Numbered from the stretch's first letter, positions 36,225 through 44,629 are shown. The stretch: 64,000 nucleotides of DNA from Streptomyces graminofaciens (GCF_030294945.1 NZ_AP018448.1:7284001-7348000); one strand, 5' to 3'. Numbers and translations: made by a program. The notes: generated by a model from the letters alone, not told the origin.

Positions 36225-36240
36225 CTGCCTAGGTAGGCAG
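36225..36240. promoter_or_regulatory. Putative repressor operator O1
   Basis: CTGCCTA-GG-TAGGCAG is a perfect 7-bp inverted repeat, 16 bp upstream of the repressor start. Three relatives lie in the same intergenic region at 36251-36266, 36361-36376 and 36395-36410. Confidence 0.75.
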
Positions 36241-36250
36241 TAGCTAGACG

Positions 36251-36266
36251 CTGCCTCGCAGGGAAG
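36251..36266. promoter_or_regulatory. Putative repressor operator O2 (weak)
   Basis: CTGCCTCGCAGGGAAG matches the O1 pattern in one arm only. It is one 26-bp step from O1 and lies on the repressor side of the region. Confidence 0.4.
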
Positions 36267-36360
36267 GTGTGACGTTTGGCCACTGACCTGCATTAACACT
36301 GGTCACATCACACTTCGAACAAGCGTTCGCTTCCAAACTTACGCCTACCTTTAGCGGCAC

Positions 36361-36376
36361 CTGCCTTGCTAGGCAG
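36361..36376. promoter_or_regulatory. Putative repressor operator O3
   Basis: CTGCCTT-GC-TAGGCAG differs from O1 at one arm base. It lies on the side of the rightward gene at 36447 and could control its promoter. Confidence 0.7.
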
Positions 36377-36394
36377 GCATTCTTGTGTCAGAGT

Positions 36395-36410
36395 CTTCCT
36401 CGTGAGGCAG
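36395..36410. promoter_or_regulatory. Putative repressor operator O4
   Basis: CTTCCTC-GT-GAGGCAG is an imperfect inverted repeat of the same 16-bp design, 34 bp after O3 and close to the start region of the rightward genes. Confidence 0.55.
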
Positions 36411-36446
36411 AACCCGCCCGCTACCTGCGGAAGGAGGCGCACGCCC

Positions 36447-36677
36447 ATGTATGAACTCAACGTCGAGAAACTCAAGGCCAAGGCCAGCGAACACGGCGAC
36501 ACAAGCGGCCACGCCATCCAGAAGACAACCGGCATCAACCAGACGACCGTCTACCGGCTGCTCCGAGGCGGCGCACAACCTGACCTGATCACGGCCATCC
36601 GCCTGTCGGTCACCTACGGCTTCGACCTCCGCGACGTGTTCGACGAGGTTGACGAGGCCATCGAGGCCACCGCGTGA
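36447..36677 (+). CDS. Small Cro/XRE-like HTH protein
   Basis: A 76-residue protein that is a single HTH (LKAKASEHGDTSGHAIQKTT, then GINQTTVYRLLRGGAQPDLI) with an acidic C-terminus (VFDEVDEAIEATA). AAGGAGG stands 9 bp before the ATG. As first gene of the rightward train and opposite the repressor, it is in the position of Cro or of an excision/early regulator. Confidence 0.8.
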   Translation: MYELNVEKLKAKASEHGDTSGHAIQKTTGINQTTVYRLLRGGAQPDLITAIRLSVTYGFDLRDVFDEVDEAIEATA

Positions 36678-36844
36678 CTCGCGAAGAGCGCCACGCGCTC
36701 CTCCACCCCGACGACTTCGCGTACCTCAAGAAGCGCGTCGCCGAAGCCCCGGACCCGTCGGACGAACTCGTGGAGAAGCTCCGCCGGATCTTCACCCGGC
36801 CGGCTGGAGAGGTGCGAAAGCCCCCCGCCGCCGACGCTGCCTGA
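36674..36844 (+). CDS. Small hypothetical protein
   Basis: A 56-residue helical, charged protein (HALLHPDDFAYLKKRVAEAP, DPSDELVEKLRRIF) starting by GTGA overlap with the Cro-like gene. In this position between repressor switch and early genes, a recombination directionality or regulatory role is possible but unproven. Confidence 0.65.
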   Translation: MTREERHALLHPDDFAYLKKRVAEAPDPSDELVEKLRRIFTRPAGEVRKPPAADAA

Positions 36845-36930
36845 CCCCTTCCACGCCGAAGGGCCGCCCCCTTGCCCGGATGACGGCCCAGCGATCGGCG
36901 ACCCCTACCACAGAGAAAGAGAGGCCTTCG

Positions 36931-37272
36931 ATGGCCACAGTGTTGCAGACCCCGACCGAACAGTTCATGGCCGCCTACTCGACTGCGGAGCACGTCACGG
37001 CGGCGTCGCCGGTTGCCCCGGACTCGGTGAGCCTGATGCCTCACCAGGATTGGGGCTACCTGCCGGGCACGTTCCAGTGGCGGATCGGGGTGCAGTTGCA
37101 CTTCGCCGACGCGGGTGCGGTTCGTCGGTTCGCGGAGTCGCTCGGTGTCGCGGTGGAGGAGCGGCCGCACGACGAGCGGCGTGTGTACGTGCATGCGGAC
37201 GGTGTGCGGGGCGAGGTGCCGTTCCGGGCGTGGGCGCTGGCTGCGGTCGAGTCTTCGGCGGTGGCGGCGTGA
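36931..37272 (+). CDS. Hypothetical protein
   Basis: A 113-residue protein with alternating strands and helices (FQWRIGVQLHFADAGAVRRF, AESLGVAVEERPHDERRVYV, HADGVRGEVPFRAWALA), possibly a small alpha/beta fold. AGAGAGGCCTTCG precedes the ATG. It overlaps the next gene by GTGA. Similar proteins are common in actinophages and Streptomyces elements; the function is unknown. Confidence 0.72.
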   Translation: MATVLQTPTEQFMAAYSTAEHVTAASPVAPDSVSLMPHQDWGYLPGTFQWRIGVQLHFADAGAVRRFAESLGVAVEERPHDERRVYVHADGVRGEVPFRAWALAAVESSAVAA

Positions 37273-38354
37273 GCGCGGATGAGTCGATCACGAGCCTGTC
37301 TGAGGCGGTTGCGGCCGTGGGCGCGTTGCCGATGCCTGCGGGCCCGGCGCCGGTGGAGGACGACCGCGTCAAGGCTCCTTGGGGGCGCGGTGAGGATGGC
37401 CGCCCGCTTCTCCCGATGGGCGCGCACTGGACCGATGTTCCCGAGCTGGTCGACCAGGAGGTCGCTCGCATTCGGGGCCGGGTGGATCAGGCGCGGTCCG
37501 GCAGCTGGTACGTGTCTCCGGTCGCGAGCGATCTTCCGGGCACGGTGCGCACGAACGTTGACGGCTACCAGCGCACGGTGGGCCAGTTCACGAACGTGCT
37601 GCCCGCCGATCTTGACTTGGTCATTCACGCGCACGATGACCTCGGCTGGTGCCTGGAGATGATCGCCAAGTTCCGTGCTCGGGTTATCGAGCTGGAGGCG
37701 GAACGGCACGTCACGAACGAGGCGTTGGACGACGCGGTGCAGGCACTGCGGGCGATCGAGGCGCCGGACGGCAAGTACCCGCCTGCGTTGCCGTGGGCGG
37801 CGCTGTTGGACGACGAGGACCGCGCGGACTTCCTGGACGAGTTGGCGGCATCGGCGATCACTCACGCGACCACTGACGTGGCGCTGGCTGAGGTCGAGGA
37901 GACGTGCAAGACGTGGCGTCTGATTGCGGAGGCGCAGCACGGTCACAACACGGCGCCGGGCCCGGAGTTGGCCGACGAGGACGGGTGCACGTGTCCGGAG
38001 ACGGATCGTGTGGAGCCGCATTGGTCGGGGTGCCCTGAGGAGGATGCGCCGTGTCCGGTGGACGGGCCGATCCCGGGTGTGGGTGTGGGTGCGGGTGCGC
38101 CGGAGATGCGGGCGCTTCGTGCGGCGTTGTACGGGCCGCCGGACGGTGAGCACTACGCCGCAGTGCACCACACCTACCGCGTGGGGCACGACCTGCCCGA
38201 GACGGGCGGCCTGTCGGTGCGGACCGCTCGCGAGGACGACGACCCGGCCCGCTGCCTGAAGGTCCACCACTTCAGCCCGCGCGACGGCTGGCGAATGGTC
38301 TGCGGCAACTGCGACCACGGCAAGGACGCCGACTGCCACCAGGTCGGTGCGTGA
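37269..38354 (+). CDS. Hypothetical protein with C-terminal Cys/His-rich end
   Basis: A 361-residue protein. N-terminal half soluble alpha/beta; a helical middle (WCLEMIAKFRARVIELEAER) follows, then an acidic region, a short DGCTCPETDRVEPHWSGCPE segment near residue 245 and a C-terminal MVCGNCDHGKDADCH. The Cys/His clusters could bind zinc. It is coupled to both neighbours. No domain was recognised. Its segment layout resembles composite proteins of Streptomyces phages. Confidence 0.7.
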   Translation: MSADESITSLSEAVAAVGALPMPAGPAPVEDDRVKAPWGRGEDGRPLLPMGAHWTDVPELVDQEVARIRGRVDQARSGSWYVSPVASDLPGTVRTNVDGYQRTVGQFTNVLPADLDLVIHAHDDLGWCLEMIAKFRARVIELEAERHVTNEALDDAVQALRAIEAPDGKYPPALPWAALLDDEDRADFLDELAASAITHATTDVALAEVEETCKTWRLIAEAQHGHNTAPGPELADEDGCTCPETDRVEPHWSGCPEEDAPCPVDGPIPGVGVGAGAPEMRALRAALYGPPDGEHYAAVHHTYRVGHDLPETGGLSVRTAREDDDPARCLKVHHFSPRDGWRMVCGNCDHGKDADCHQVGA

Positions 38355-38659
38355 TGGACATCCTCGTCTTCTTCTTCGCCGATCTGTCCGCGCCCGCCGC
38401 GATCTGTCTGGGTGTTGGTACCGCTGCTGCGGTGTCGGTTCCGGCTCTGCTGCTGGCGGACGCGCACCGCTCGGACTTCCCCCGCGTGTGGCAGGCCGCT
38501 GTGCACGCCTGCCACACCTTCGACCGCGCGCTCGTCGCTGGTCTGCGGTGGGTGGAGTCCGTCGTCTTGGACGCCCGGCTGACCGCCCGTGATGCGGCTC
38601 TGACGGCTGCCGCGCTGCTTGCTCTTCTTCTCCCCGCCACGGAAGGCGCCACCCGATGA
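38354..38659 (+). CDS. Small membrane protein
   Basis: A 101-residue protein with hydrophobic spans near residues 5-35 (VFFFADLSAPAAICLGVGTA) and 82-95 (ALTAAALLALLLPA), separated by a cytoplasm-like segment with several Arg and His. Start set by the TGATG junction with the previous gene; a GTG one codon earlier is also possible. Unknown family. Confidence 0.65.
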   Translation: MDILVFFFADLSAPAAICLGVGTAAAVSVPALLLADAHRSDFPRVWQAAVHACHTFDRALVAGLRWVESVVLDARLTARDAALTAAALLALLLPATEGATR

Positions 38660-39087
38660 ACCACTCCACTAACCCGCCGCTCAGCGTCGAGCTGGGCACC
38701 AACCACCTCCACGGCGTGCTGCGTGTCGACCAGATCCGCACGGACACCTTCGTCCAGCTGGTGCAGCACTGGGCGGACCCGACCTCCCGCGACGACATCA
38801 TCGACGCCCTCGACGAACTCGCCGCCGTCGTCGGCAGTGTGGCCCGTGAGGGCGAGTTGGACGCCGCGATCGAGCAGGTCGAGGACGTCGCCGGGATGGA
38901 GACCGCGCACGTCGAGGTGGGCGCGTTCGACATCCGCCGTCTCCTCGGCGAGCTGACAGCCGTGGAGCGGGTCACCTCCCGGTTCCGTAAGGGCGCCTCC
39001 GAGATCAAGCACCCGTCGATGCTGCCCACCCGCCGCCACCTCGCCGCGAACCCGCTGCCCGAGCAGCAGGACCGGCGGGCCTCGTGA
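38656..39087 (+). CDS. Hypothetical protein
   Basis: A 143-residue acidic protein, starting by ATGA overlap. It has helices such as DDIIDALDELAAVVGSVARE, GELDAAIEQVEDVAGME and FDIRRLLGELTAVERVTSRF. It lies just upstream of the nuclease/RecT pair and could belong to that module; no motif demonstrates it. Confidence 0.7.
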   Translation: MNHSTNPPLSVELGTNHLHGVLRVDQIRTDTFVQLVQHWADPTSRDDIIDALDELAAVVGSVAREGELDAAIEQVEDVAGMETAHVEVGAFDIRRLLGELTAVERVTSRFRKGASEIKHPSMLPTRRHLAANPLPEQQDRRAS

Positions 39088-39368
39088 CCGTCTCCACCGA
39101 GCGCGCCGGGGCCACCACGGTCCCGGCCGCCGGGCCCACCGGCCGACTCGCCGACCTCCTCAACGAGATCCGCCGACAACGCGGCCGATGGAACTCGACT
39201 CGCACCGTCCGCCTCTACCGCCGCCTCGACTCCACAGCCGACCTGCCCGACACCAAGATCCGGGCCGTAGCACGCGGCGACCTCCACGACCTCGCCGCAT
39301 GGGGCTACCTCACCCTCCACGACGAGCCCAGCAACCGCTTCTACACGCTGAAGGGCGGCCGCACATGA
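39084..39368 (+). CDS. Small winged-helix-like protein
   Basis: A 94-residue protein starting with GTG in a GTGA overlap. The region WNSTRTVRLYRRLDSTADLP ... DLHDLAAWGYLTLHDEPSNR has the spacing of a winged helix: helix, helix, and a beta wing ending FYTLKGG. It may bind DNA as an accessory to the recombination genes that follow immediately. Confidence 0.6.
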   Translation: MTVSTERAGATTVPAAGPTGRLADLLNEIRRQRGRWNSTRTVRLYRRLDSTADLPDTKIRAVARGDLHDLAAWGYLTLHDEPSNRFYTLKGGRT

Positions 39369-40234
39369 CGACGACCGCAGAAGCCCCAGTCGCTGGCCCG
39401 GAGGTTCGGGACGACCTGACCGCCGAGGAGTACCACGCCGACCTCACGTCGGTCTCCTCCACCGGGCTGCGGGAACTGCTGGAGCCGGGCTGCCCCGCCC
39501 AGTTCCACCATGACCGCCAGTACCCGCAGCCGCCGAAGCGGGAGTTCGACCTCGGCAACGCCGTCCACGCCGCCGTCCTCGGCAAGGGCAGCGACATCGT
39601 CGAGATCCCCTACCCGAACTACAGGACCGGCGACGCGCAGGCCGCACGCGACCTTGCTTACGACGCCGGGAAGATCCCGCTCCTGCCGAAGGAGAAGGAA
39701 CAGGTCGACGCGATGGCGGCCGCCGTCCGCCGGCACCGCCAGGCCGGACCGATGTTCGCGCCGGGCAACGGCATCGCGGAGCGGTCGGTGTACTGGACCG
39801 ACCCGGCGACCGGTGTCCGCTGCCGGGTGCGCCCGGACTGGCTGATCGTCCGCCCCGAGGTGACGGTCGTCGTCGACCTGAAGACGACCACGGACGCCAA
39901 CCCGAAGGCGTGCAGCAAGGCGATCGCCGCCTACAGCTACCACCAGCAAGGCGCCCTCTACCTCGACGGCGTCCAGGCCGCAGGGCTGGCGCCGGAGGGG
40001 GCCCGGTTCGTCTTCGTCTTCCAGTCGAAGAAGCCCCCGTACCTGATCACCGTGCGCGAACTCGCCGGTCAGGAAGAAGACATCGGCCGAGCCCGCAACG
40101 AACGCGCGCTGCGGATCTACGCCGACTGCGAGCGCACCGGCGAGTGGCCCGACTGGACCGGCCCCGTCACCGACATCCCAACGATCGGGATGCCCTCCTA
40201 CGACACCATCCGCCAAGCCGAGGAATACCTGTGA
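39365..40234 (+). CDS. RecE-like PD-(D/E)XK exonuclease
   Basis: A 289-residue nuclease of the RecE/exonuclease VIII type. N-terminal LTAEEYHADLTSVSSTGLRE and FDLGNAVHAAVLG are typical. The active site reads RPDWLI (Asp158) and VVDLKTT (Asp171, Lys173), with a preceding acid in AERSVYW. It should degrade one strand of a DNA end to expose ssDNA. It is coupled to recT downstream (GTGA overlap), forming a RecET-style annealing pair that probably supports recombination or circularisation of the element. Confidence 0.88.
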   Translation: MTTTAEAPVAGPEVRDDLTAEEYHADLTSVSSTGLRELLEPGCPAQFHHDRQYPQPPKREFDLGNAVHAAVLGKGSDIVEIPYPNYRTGDAQAARDLAYDAGKIPLLPKEKEQVDAMAAAVRRHRQAGPMFAPGNGIAERSVYWTDPATGVRCRVRPDWLIVRPEVTVVVDLKTTTDANPKACSKAIAAYSYHQQGALYLDGVQAAGLAPEGARFVFVFQSKKPPYLITVRELAGQEEDIGRARNERALRIYADCERTGEWPDWTGPVTDIPTIGMPSYDTIRQAEEYL

Positions 40235-41028
40235 GCAACGAGATCGCCACCCGCGACGAGCAGCAAGCCGTCGCCACCCAACCCCAGAACCTTCCCGCCC
40301 CGGCGCCGACCGCCGGAACCACCTCCCTCATGGCGTGGGCCCAAGAAGCGGACCTTGCCTACCAGATGGCGCAGAAGCTCGCCGCCACCTCGTTCGTCCC
40401 GCAGTCCCTGCGCGGCAAGCCCGGCGACATCACCGCCGCGATCCTCGCCGGCGCCGAACTGGGGCTGAAGCCGATGGCGACGCTGAAGTCCATCGACGTC
40501 ATCCAAGGGACACCCGCGCTGCGGGCGCACGCCATGCGCGCCATCGTCCAGCAGCAGGGCCACGACATCGAACTCGTCCACTCCGACGACACCCGCTGCG
40601 TGATGCGGGGCCGACGGCAGGGGTCGGAGAACTGGCAGGAGATCGAGTGGACCGTCGACCGTGCGCAGCTAATGGGGCTCCTCGGCAAGGACCAGTGGAA
40701 GAAGAACCCGAAGGGCATGCTCATCGCCCGCGCCACCGGCGAGCTGTCCCGGCTGATCGCCTCGGACGCGCTGCACGGGATGCCGTACGCGTCGGAGGAG
40801 TACGAGGGCTTCACGACCGGCCAAGTACTCCCGGCGAAGGCGCCGCTGTCGGTGGCCGCCATCACCGCCCCCGCACCCGCTCCGGCGGTCGCGGAGACGC
40901 CGCAGCAGGAGTACAGCGTCGGCCGCGCCGACGTCGACGAGGCGACCGGTGACGGCGTGTGGGACGAGGACGCCGTCAACGGCTCCACCGACTGGCCCGA
41001 GACGGCCACCCCCGGCGGTGCCGCGTGA
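40231..41028 (+). CDS. recT: RecT-family ssDNA annealing protein
   Basis: A 265-residue protein with the RecT core: FVPQSLRGKPGDITAAILAG, AELGLKPMATLKSIDVIQGT, AHAMRAIVQQQGHDIE and MLIARATGELSRLIASDALH. The C-terminal 60 residues are Pro/Ala-rich, then acidic (DEATGDGVWDEDAVNG), likely disordered. It coats and anneals single strands made by the RecE-like nuclease. GTG start overlapping the preceding stop. Confidence 0.92.
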   Translation: MSNEIATRDEQQAVATQPQNLPAPAPTAGTTSLMAWAQEADLAYQMAQKLAATSFVPQSLRGKPGDITAAILAGAELGLKPMATLKSIDVIQGTPALRAHAMRAIVQQQGHDIELVHSDDTRCVMRGRRQGSENWQEIEWTVDRAQLMGLLGKDQWKKNPKGMLIARATGELSRLIASDALHGMPYASEEYEGFTTGQVLPAKAPLSVAAITAPAPAPAVAETPQQEYSVGRADVDEATGDGVWDEDAVNGSTDWPETATPGGAA

Positions 41029-41618
41029 ACGGGCCGCAGCACTACCGCGAGGGCGAGCAGCACATGAGCGCTGCTGAACGCCTCGACCGCCCCGGCGGGA
41101 AGCCCGTCGACCCGACGGCCTCGATGTTCCACCTGATGGCCGCCCAAGCCCACTTCGCGGCCGCGCAGACCGCAGCGTCCGTCGCCCGGCTCGCCGACCG
41201 TTACGTCGGCGACGGGCCCCACATCAACGAGTGGCGGGACGCCGTGAGCTGGCTCGCGCCGGCCGAGATCGTGGACGACCCGTGGACGGCCGCCCCGCGG
41301 CCCTACATCCCCGGCCACTCGTACTCGCCGCCCGTCGAGACCGCCCTGCGGAATCTGAACGCGGCCGGCTACGTGACGCCCGCGGACACGCTCATCTCCG
41401 CGCGGGCCGTCATCGCCGGGCACATCGCCGAGGCCCTGGTCGACGGCGAGAACGACGAAGTCCGTAAGTGGGCCCGAAGCATCGCGGACGAGCTGCTGCG
41501 GGTCGGGTTCGACCTGCGCGGTGCGATCGAGCACCGCGCCGAGGACCTCAACGGCGGCAAGCCCTTCACCTACGACACCGGTCCGTCGCTCGGCTACAGC
41601 GACGAGCCCCCTTTCTAG
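41025..41618 (+). CDS. Hypothetical protein of the recombination module
   Basis: A 197-residue helical protein (SMFHLMAAQAHFAAAQTAAS, VETALRNLNAAGYVTPADTL, DEVRKWARSIADELLRVGFD). A GTG start gives a GTGA overlap with recT and is preferred; an ATG 13 codons later is possible. It is the last gene before a terminator, so it belongs to the same transcript as RecE/RecT. No motif was recognised. Confidence 0.68.
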   Translation: MNGPQHYREGEQHMSAAERLDRPGGKPVDPTASMFHLMAAQAHFAAAQTAASVARLADRYVGDGPHINEWRDAVSWLAPAEIVDDPWTAAPRPYIPGHSYSPPVETALRNLNAAGYVTPADTLISARAVIAGHIAEALVDGENDEVRKWARSIADELLRVGFDLRGAIEHRAEDLNGGKPFTYDTGPSLGYSDEPPF

Positions 41619-41632
41619 CCCACCCCTCTACG

Positions 41633-41667
41633 CCGGGTCCCGCCCGCCGATAACAGGCGGGGCCCGG
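41633..41667 (+). terminator. Terminator hairpin
   Basis: CCGGGTCCCGCC / GGCGGGGCCCGG, a 12-bp stem with one G-T pair and an 11-base loop, directly after the recT operon and before the exonuclease gene. Confidence 0.75.
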
Positions 41668-41690
41668 CCCCCTCAAGGAGACCACAGCCC

Positions 41691-42317
41691 ATGACACCCA
41701 TCGCCTTCGTCGACTGCGAGACGACCCACCTGGACGCCGAACTCGGCGACGCGTGGGAGATCGCCGTCATCCTCCGCGCCCTGGACGACAACCAGCCCAC
41801 GGACACCGAGTACGTGTGGCAGATCCGCCCCAACCTCGCCACCGCCGACCCCGAGTCCCTGAAGATCGGCCGCTACCTGGAGCGGTTCGCCGTACCCGTA
41901 CCCGCCGAAGCGGCGTGGACCGGATACGAGGACGGGCCCATCCTCCCCATGACCCGGGCTGCGGTCGTCGGCGCCCTCATGAACGTCCTCGGCGGGGCCA
42001 TCCTGGTCGGTTCGAACCCCGGCTTCGACGACCGCTTCCTGCGCAAGCTCCTCAGCCCCGGCTCGTCGCAGTGGCACTACCGGCCCGTCGACATCGCCAC
42101 CCTCGCCGCCGGGCGGAAGCTCGGCATGGCCGAGATGGTCCGCAGGATGGGCGGCAAGCCGCTGCCGTCGGACGAGGTGCGGTTCCCGTTCTCGTCCCGG
42201 GATCTGTCCCGCTGGACGGGCGTAGAGCCGCCGGGCGGCGACGTGGCACACACCGCCCTCGGTGACGCCCGCTGGGCCCGCGACGTCTTCGACGCCGTGA
42301 CGGGCGGTGCGTCGTGA
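41691..42317 (+). CDS. DEDDh 3'-5' exonuclease
   Basis: A 208-residue RNase T/DnaQ-type exonuclease. Motif I FVDCETTHLD gives Asp8 and Glu10. Motif II is in ILVGSNPGFDDRFL, and motif III is HTALGDARWARDVFDAV near the C-terminus with the His and Asp. AAGGAGA precedes the ATG. It removes nucleotides from 3' ends and may proofread or trim DNA during replication or recombination of the element. Confidence 0.9.
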   Translation: MTPIAFVDCETTHLDAELGDAWEIAVILRALDDNQPTDTEYVWQIRPNLATADPESLKIGRYLERFAVPVPAEAAWTGYEDGPILPMTRAAVVGALMNVLGGAILVGSNPGFDDRFLRKLLSPGSSQWHYRPVDIATLAAGRKLGMAEMVRRMGGKPLPSDEVRFPFSSRDLSRWTGVEPPGGDVAHTALGDARWARDVFDAVTGGAS

Positions 42318-42643
42318 GGATCGTTTCCGCATCCAAGCACGCCGCCGTACTCGCCCGCCTCGCCCGCCAGGCCCGTGAACTCGAAGACGAGAAGAAGGCC
42401 AACGCCGGACACGCCGCCACCATCCAACGGCTCCGCGCTGAACTCGACCAGCAGCGAGACCGCAAGCCCGACGGGCCCGTCCAGCAGCCGAAGCCCGCCG
42501 TCGGCGACGCCGAGTTGCAGCGGCGGCTGAGCCTGGCCCTGCGCAGGGCCAGCGAGTTGCAGCAGCGGCTCGACGAGTTGCAGGCATCGAACGACGCGGC
42601 CAGCCGCGAACTTCAGGACCTGCGGCGGGGGGTGGCGTCATGA
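42314..42643 (+). CDS. Coiled-coil protein
   Basis: A 109-residue, highly charged protein that is nearly all helix: residues 10-57 (LARLARQARELEDEKKANAG...) and 68-103 (AELQRRLSLALRRASELQQR...) show heptads. GTG start by GTGA overlap with the exonuclease gene. It is probably an oligomerisation or scaffold protein. Confidence 0.7.
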   Translation: MRIVSASKHAAVLARLARQARELEDEKKANAGHAATIQRLRAELDQQRDRKPDGPVQQPKPAVGDAELQRRLSLALRRASELQQRLDELQASNDAASRELQDLRRGVAS

Positions 42644-42921
42644 CGAGTCCGCTCCGTTACCTGCGTCAGGTCGTCGCCCCCAACGGCCGACACCGGCTCC
42701 GGCCGCTGCTGCTGCCCGACGAGCCGATCCCGCCCGTCGCTCTCACCGTGCGCGAGCACCTCACCGAGGCGCAACTGCTGCGGCTCTTCGACGACGGCGA
42801 GGCAGAGGTACTGACCGGCGCCCGCTGCCCGTGCTGCAACCACACCACCCCGCACGCCATGGGCCGGGATACACGCCGCTGCTGGGTGTGCGGGACCGAG
42901 TCGTCGGCAGGTGCGGCATGA
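42640..42921 (+). CDS. Small zinc-binding protein
   Basis: A 93-residue protein. The C-terminal CPCCNHTTPHAMGRDTRRCWVC provides two Cys pairs of a zinc ribbon. The N-terminal half has a helical LTVREHLTEAQLLRLFDDGE. Starts by ATGA overlap. Several such small zinc-ribbon proteins occur in this element; a nucleic-acid-binding role is only an inference. Confidence 0.68.
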   Translation: MTSPLRYLRQVVAPNGRHRLRPLLLPDEPIPPVALTVREHLTEAQLLRLFDDGEAEVLTGARCPCCNHTTPHAMGRDTRRCWVCGTESSAGAA

Positions 42922-43172
42922 GAGACGCCCTCCTCTTCCTCGGCGGCTGGATCGGCCTCGGCATTCTCGCCGCCGTCCTGTTCAGCCGCTACAAGCGCCG
43001 GACGGCCGTCCGCGACCAGCTGGCCGAAGCGCGGGCCCGCGTCGGCTTCCCGCCCCCAGCACCGGACAACTTCGAGGGCACCAACCTCGCCGACCTCGAC
43101 GAGTGCCAGCTCATCCTCTCGCTGCCCTTGTACAGCGGCGACGACCACACCACCACCATCGAGGGGGACTGA
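42918..43172 (+). CDS. Small single-span membrane protein
   Basis: An 84-residue protein with one N-terminal span (ALLFLGGWIGLGILAAVLFS), a basic stop-transfer segment (RYKRRTAVRD) and an acidic soluble tail. ATGA overlap with the zinc-ribbon gene. The function is unknown. Confidence 0.66.
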   Translation: MRDALLFLGGWIGLGILAAVLFSRYKRRTAVRDQLAEARARVGFPPPAPDNFEGTNLADLDECQLILSLPLYSGDDHTTTIEGD

Positions 43173-43175
43173 CCC

Positions 43176-44018
43176 GTGGGCTACACCACCCACGTGACCG
43201 GCGAGTTCGCCATCACGCCGCCGCTCACCTGGCCCGAGTTCAAGGACAGCCGGTTCGCGCCGGACAACGTCAAGAACAGCTACGACCCGTCACTCATCCT
43301 CCGTATCAGCGAGGACAGCGTCGACACCGACGAGGGTCCGCTGCTGAAGCGGACCGCGACCGCCCTCGTCATGCGGGACATCGACGAGTACCGGGCGTAC
43401 GACCTCATCGACGAGGTGCAGTCCGCGATCGACGCGTTCCCTGGCCACGCGTTCACCGGCCGCCTCGAATGCGAGGGCGAGGAGAACACCGACCTGTGGC
43501 GGGTCATCATCCGCGACGGCCGCGCGGTGAAGGTCGAGCCGCGCATCGTCTGGCCCGACGAGGACAGCTCCCCGACTGTCGAGCAGCTGGAGCGGGCCCG
43601 CCGGATTGCGGTCGCCCTGGAGCAGGAGAACGCTCAGCTCGCCGACGAGAACGCCGAACTGAAAGCCGCGAACGACCCACAACTGCGCTGCCTGCTCGTC
43701 AAGCCCGCGGCCGACAAAGACATGTACGTCGGCTGGTCCACCGTATGCGACGCCCCCACCGGCGTGTGGTCCCGCGCAGCCGCCAGCGAGCACGGCTTCC
43801 CCATCTCCCGCCTCAACCGGGCCGACGAGAACGGCAGCAGCGCCATGGGCGGCTACCGGGCCGGTCACTGGGACGACACCGGGTTCGTCGCCGAACAACG
43901 CGGCTGGCTCAAGCGGGAGCGGCTCGGGGACTACGCCGTCGAGTACCTCCACGGCGACAGGCAGGCCGCCTACCGGCTGCTGGAGCCCTTCGAGGGTGAG
44001 ACCGAGGTGCGCTCATGA
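43176..44018 (+). CDS. DUF6205-like phage/element protein
   Basis: A 280-residue protein. The opening MGYTTHVTGEFAITPPLTWP and the following acidic region resemble a family I recall as DUF6205, found in Streptomyces phages and elements; the name is tentative. A coiled coil (about 130-165) links to a C-terminal WSTVCDAPTGVWSRAAASEH domain. GTG start 3 bp after the previous stop. The role is unknown. Confidence 0.65.
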   Translation: MGYTTHVTGEFAITPPLTWPEFKDSRFAPDNVKNSYDPSLILRISEDSVDTDEGPLLKRTATALVMRDIDEYRAYDLIDEVQSAIDAFPGHAFTGRLECEGEENTDLWRVIIRDGRAVKVEPRIVWPDEDSSPTVEQLERARRIAVALEQENAQLADENAELKAANDPQLRCLLVKPAADKDMYVGWSTVCDAPTGVWSRAAASEHGFPISRLNRADENGSSAMGGYRAGHWDDTGFVAEQRGWLKRERLGDYAVEYLHGDRQAAYRLLEPFEGETEVRS

Positions 44019-44629
44019 GCACGCCGTTGTTCGAGACACACCCGCTGGTGAAGCTGCACCCGCTCCCGATCGCCCCTGCGGCGGCCAGGACCCCGGCCCT
44101 GCGAGTGATGGGCCTGGATCTTTCGATCACTGCCCCCGGGATCGCCCTACCCGACGGCACCGCCCGCACGGTCAAGACCAACTCGAAGGCCGGCGACCGC
44201 AGGTTGCAGCACATCGTCGACGAGGTCGGCCTTGCCCTCGGTGAAGGCCCGGACGGCATCGGCGACGGCGTGGATCTCGTCGTCATCGAAGACCTCCCCA
44301 CCCACGCAAAGTCCGCAGGGATCACGGGCATGGTCCACGGCGCCGTACGCCTCCGGCTGATCGACTTCGGTACGCCGTACGTCCTCGTCACCCCGGCCAC
44401 CTTGAAGGCGTACGCCACCGGCCGCGGCAACGCCGACAAGACGGCCATGGCGGTCGCCGCCCTGAAGCGCACCGGGCGGGAGTTCGCCGACGACAACCAG
44501 TGCGACGCCTTCTGGCTCCGCGCCGCCGGCCTCGACTGGTACGAGCAGCCCGAGTTCACCATGCCGCAGGCGCAGCGGGACCGGCTGCTCAAGGTTGCGT
44601 GGCCCGACCTGAACGGGGAGCCGTCGTGA
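44015..44629 (+). CDS. RuvC-like Holliday junction resolvase
   Basis: A 204-residue RNase H-fold nuclease. The acidic residues fit the RuvC site: Asp35 in VMGLDLSITAPG, Glu92 in LVVIEDLPTHA, and Asp160/Asp164 in ADDNQCDAFWL. Typical connecting segments are present (GMVHGAVRLRLID, TPATLKAYATGRGNADKTAM). It should cut four-way junctions produced by RecT-type recombination or replication of the element. ATGA start overlap; GTGA overlap with the WhiB-like gene. Confidence 0.88.
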   Translation: MSTPLFETHPLVKLHPLPIAPAAARTPALRVMGLDLSITAPGIALPDGTARTVKTNSKAGDRRLQHIVDEVGLALGEGPDGIGDGVDLVVIEDLPTHAKSAGITGMVHGAVRLRLIDFGTPYVLVTPATLKAYATGRGNADKTAMAVAALKRTGREFADDNQCDAFWLRAAGLDWYEQPEFTMPQAQRDRLLKVAWPDLNGEPS

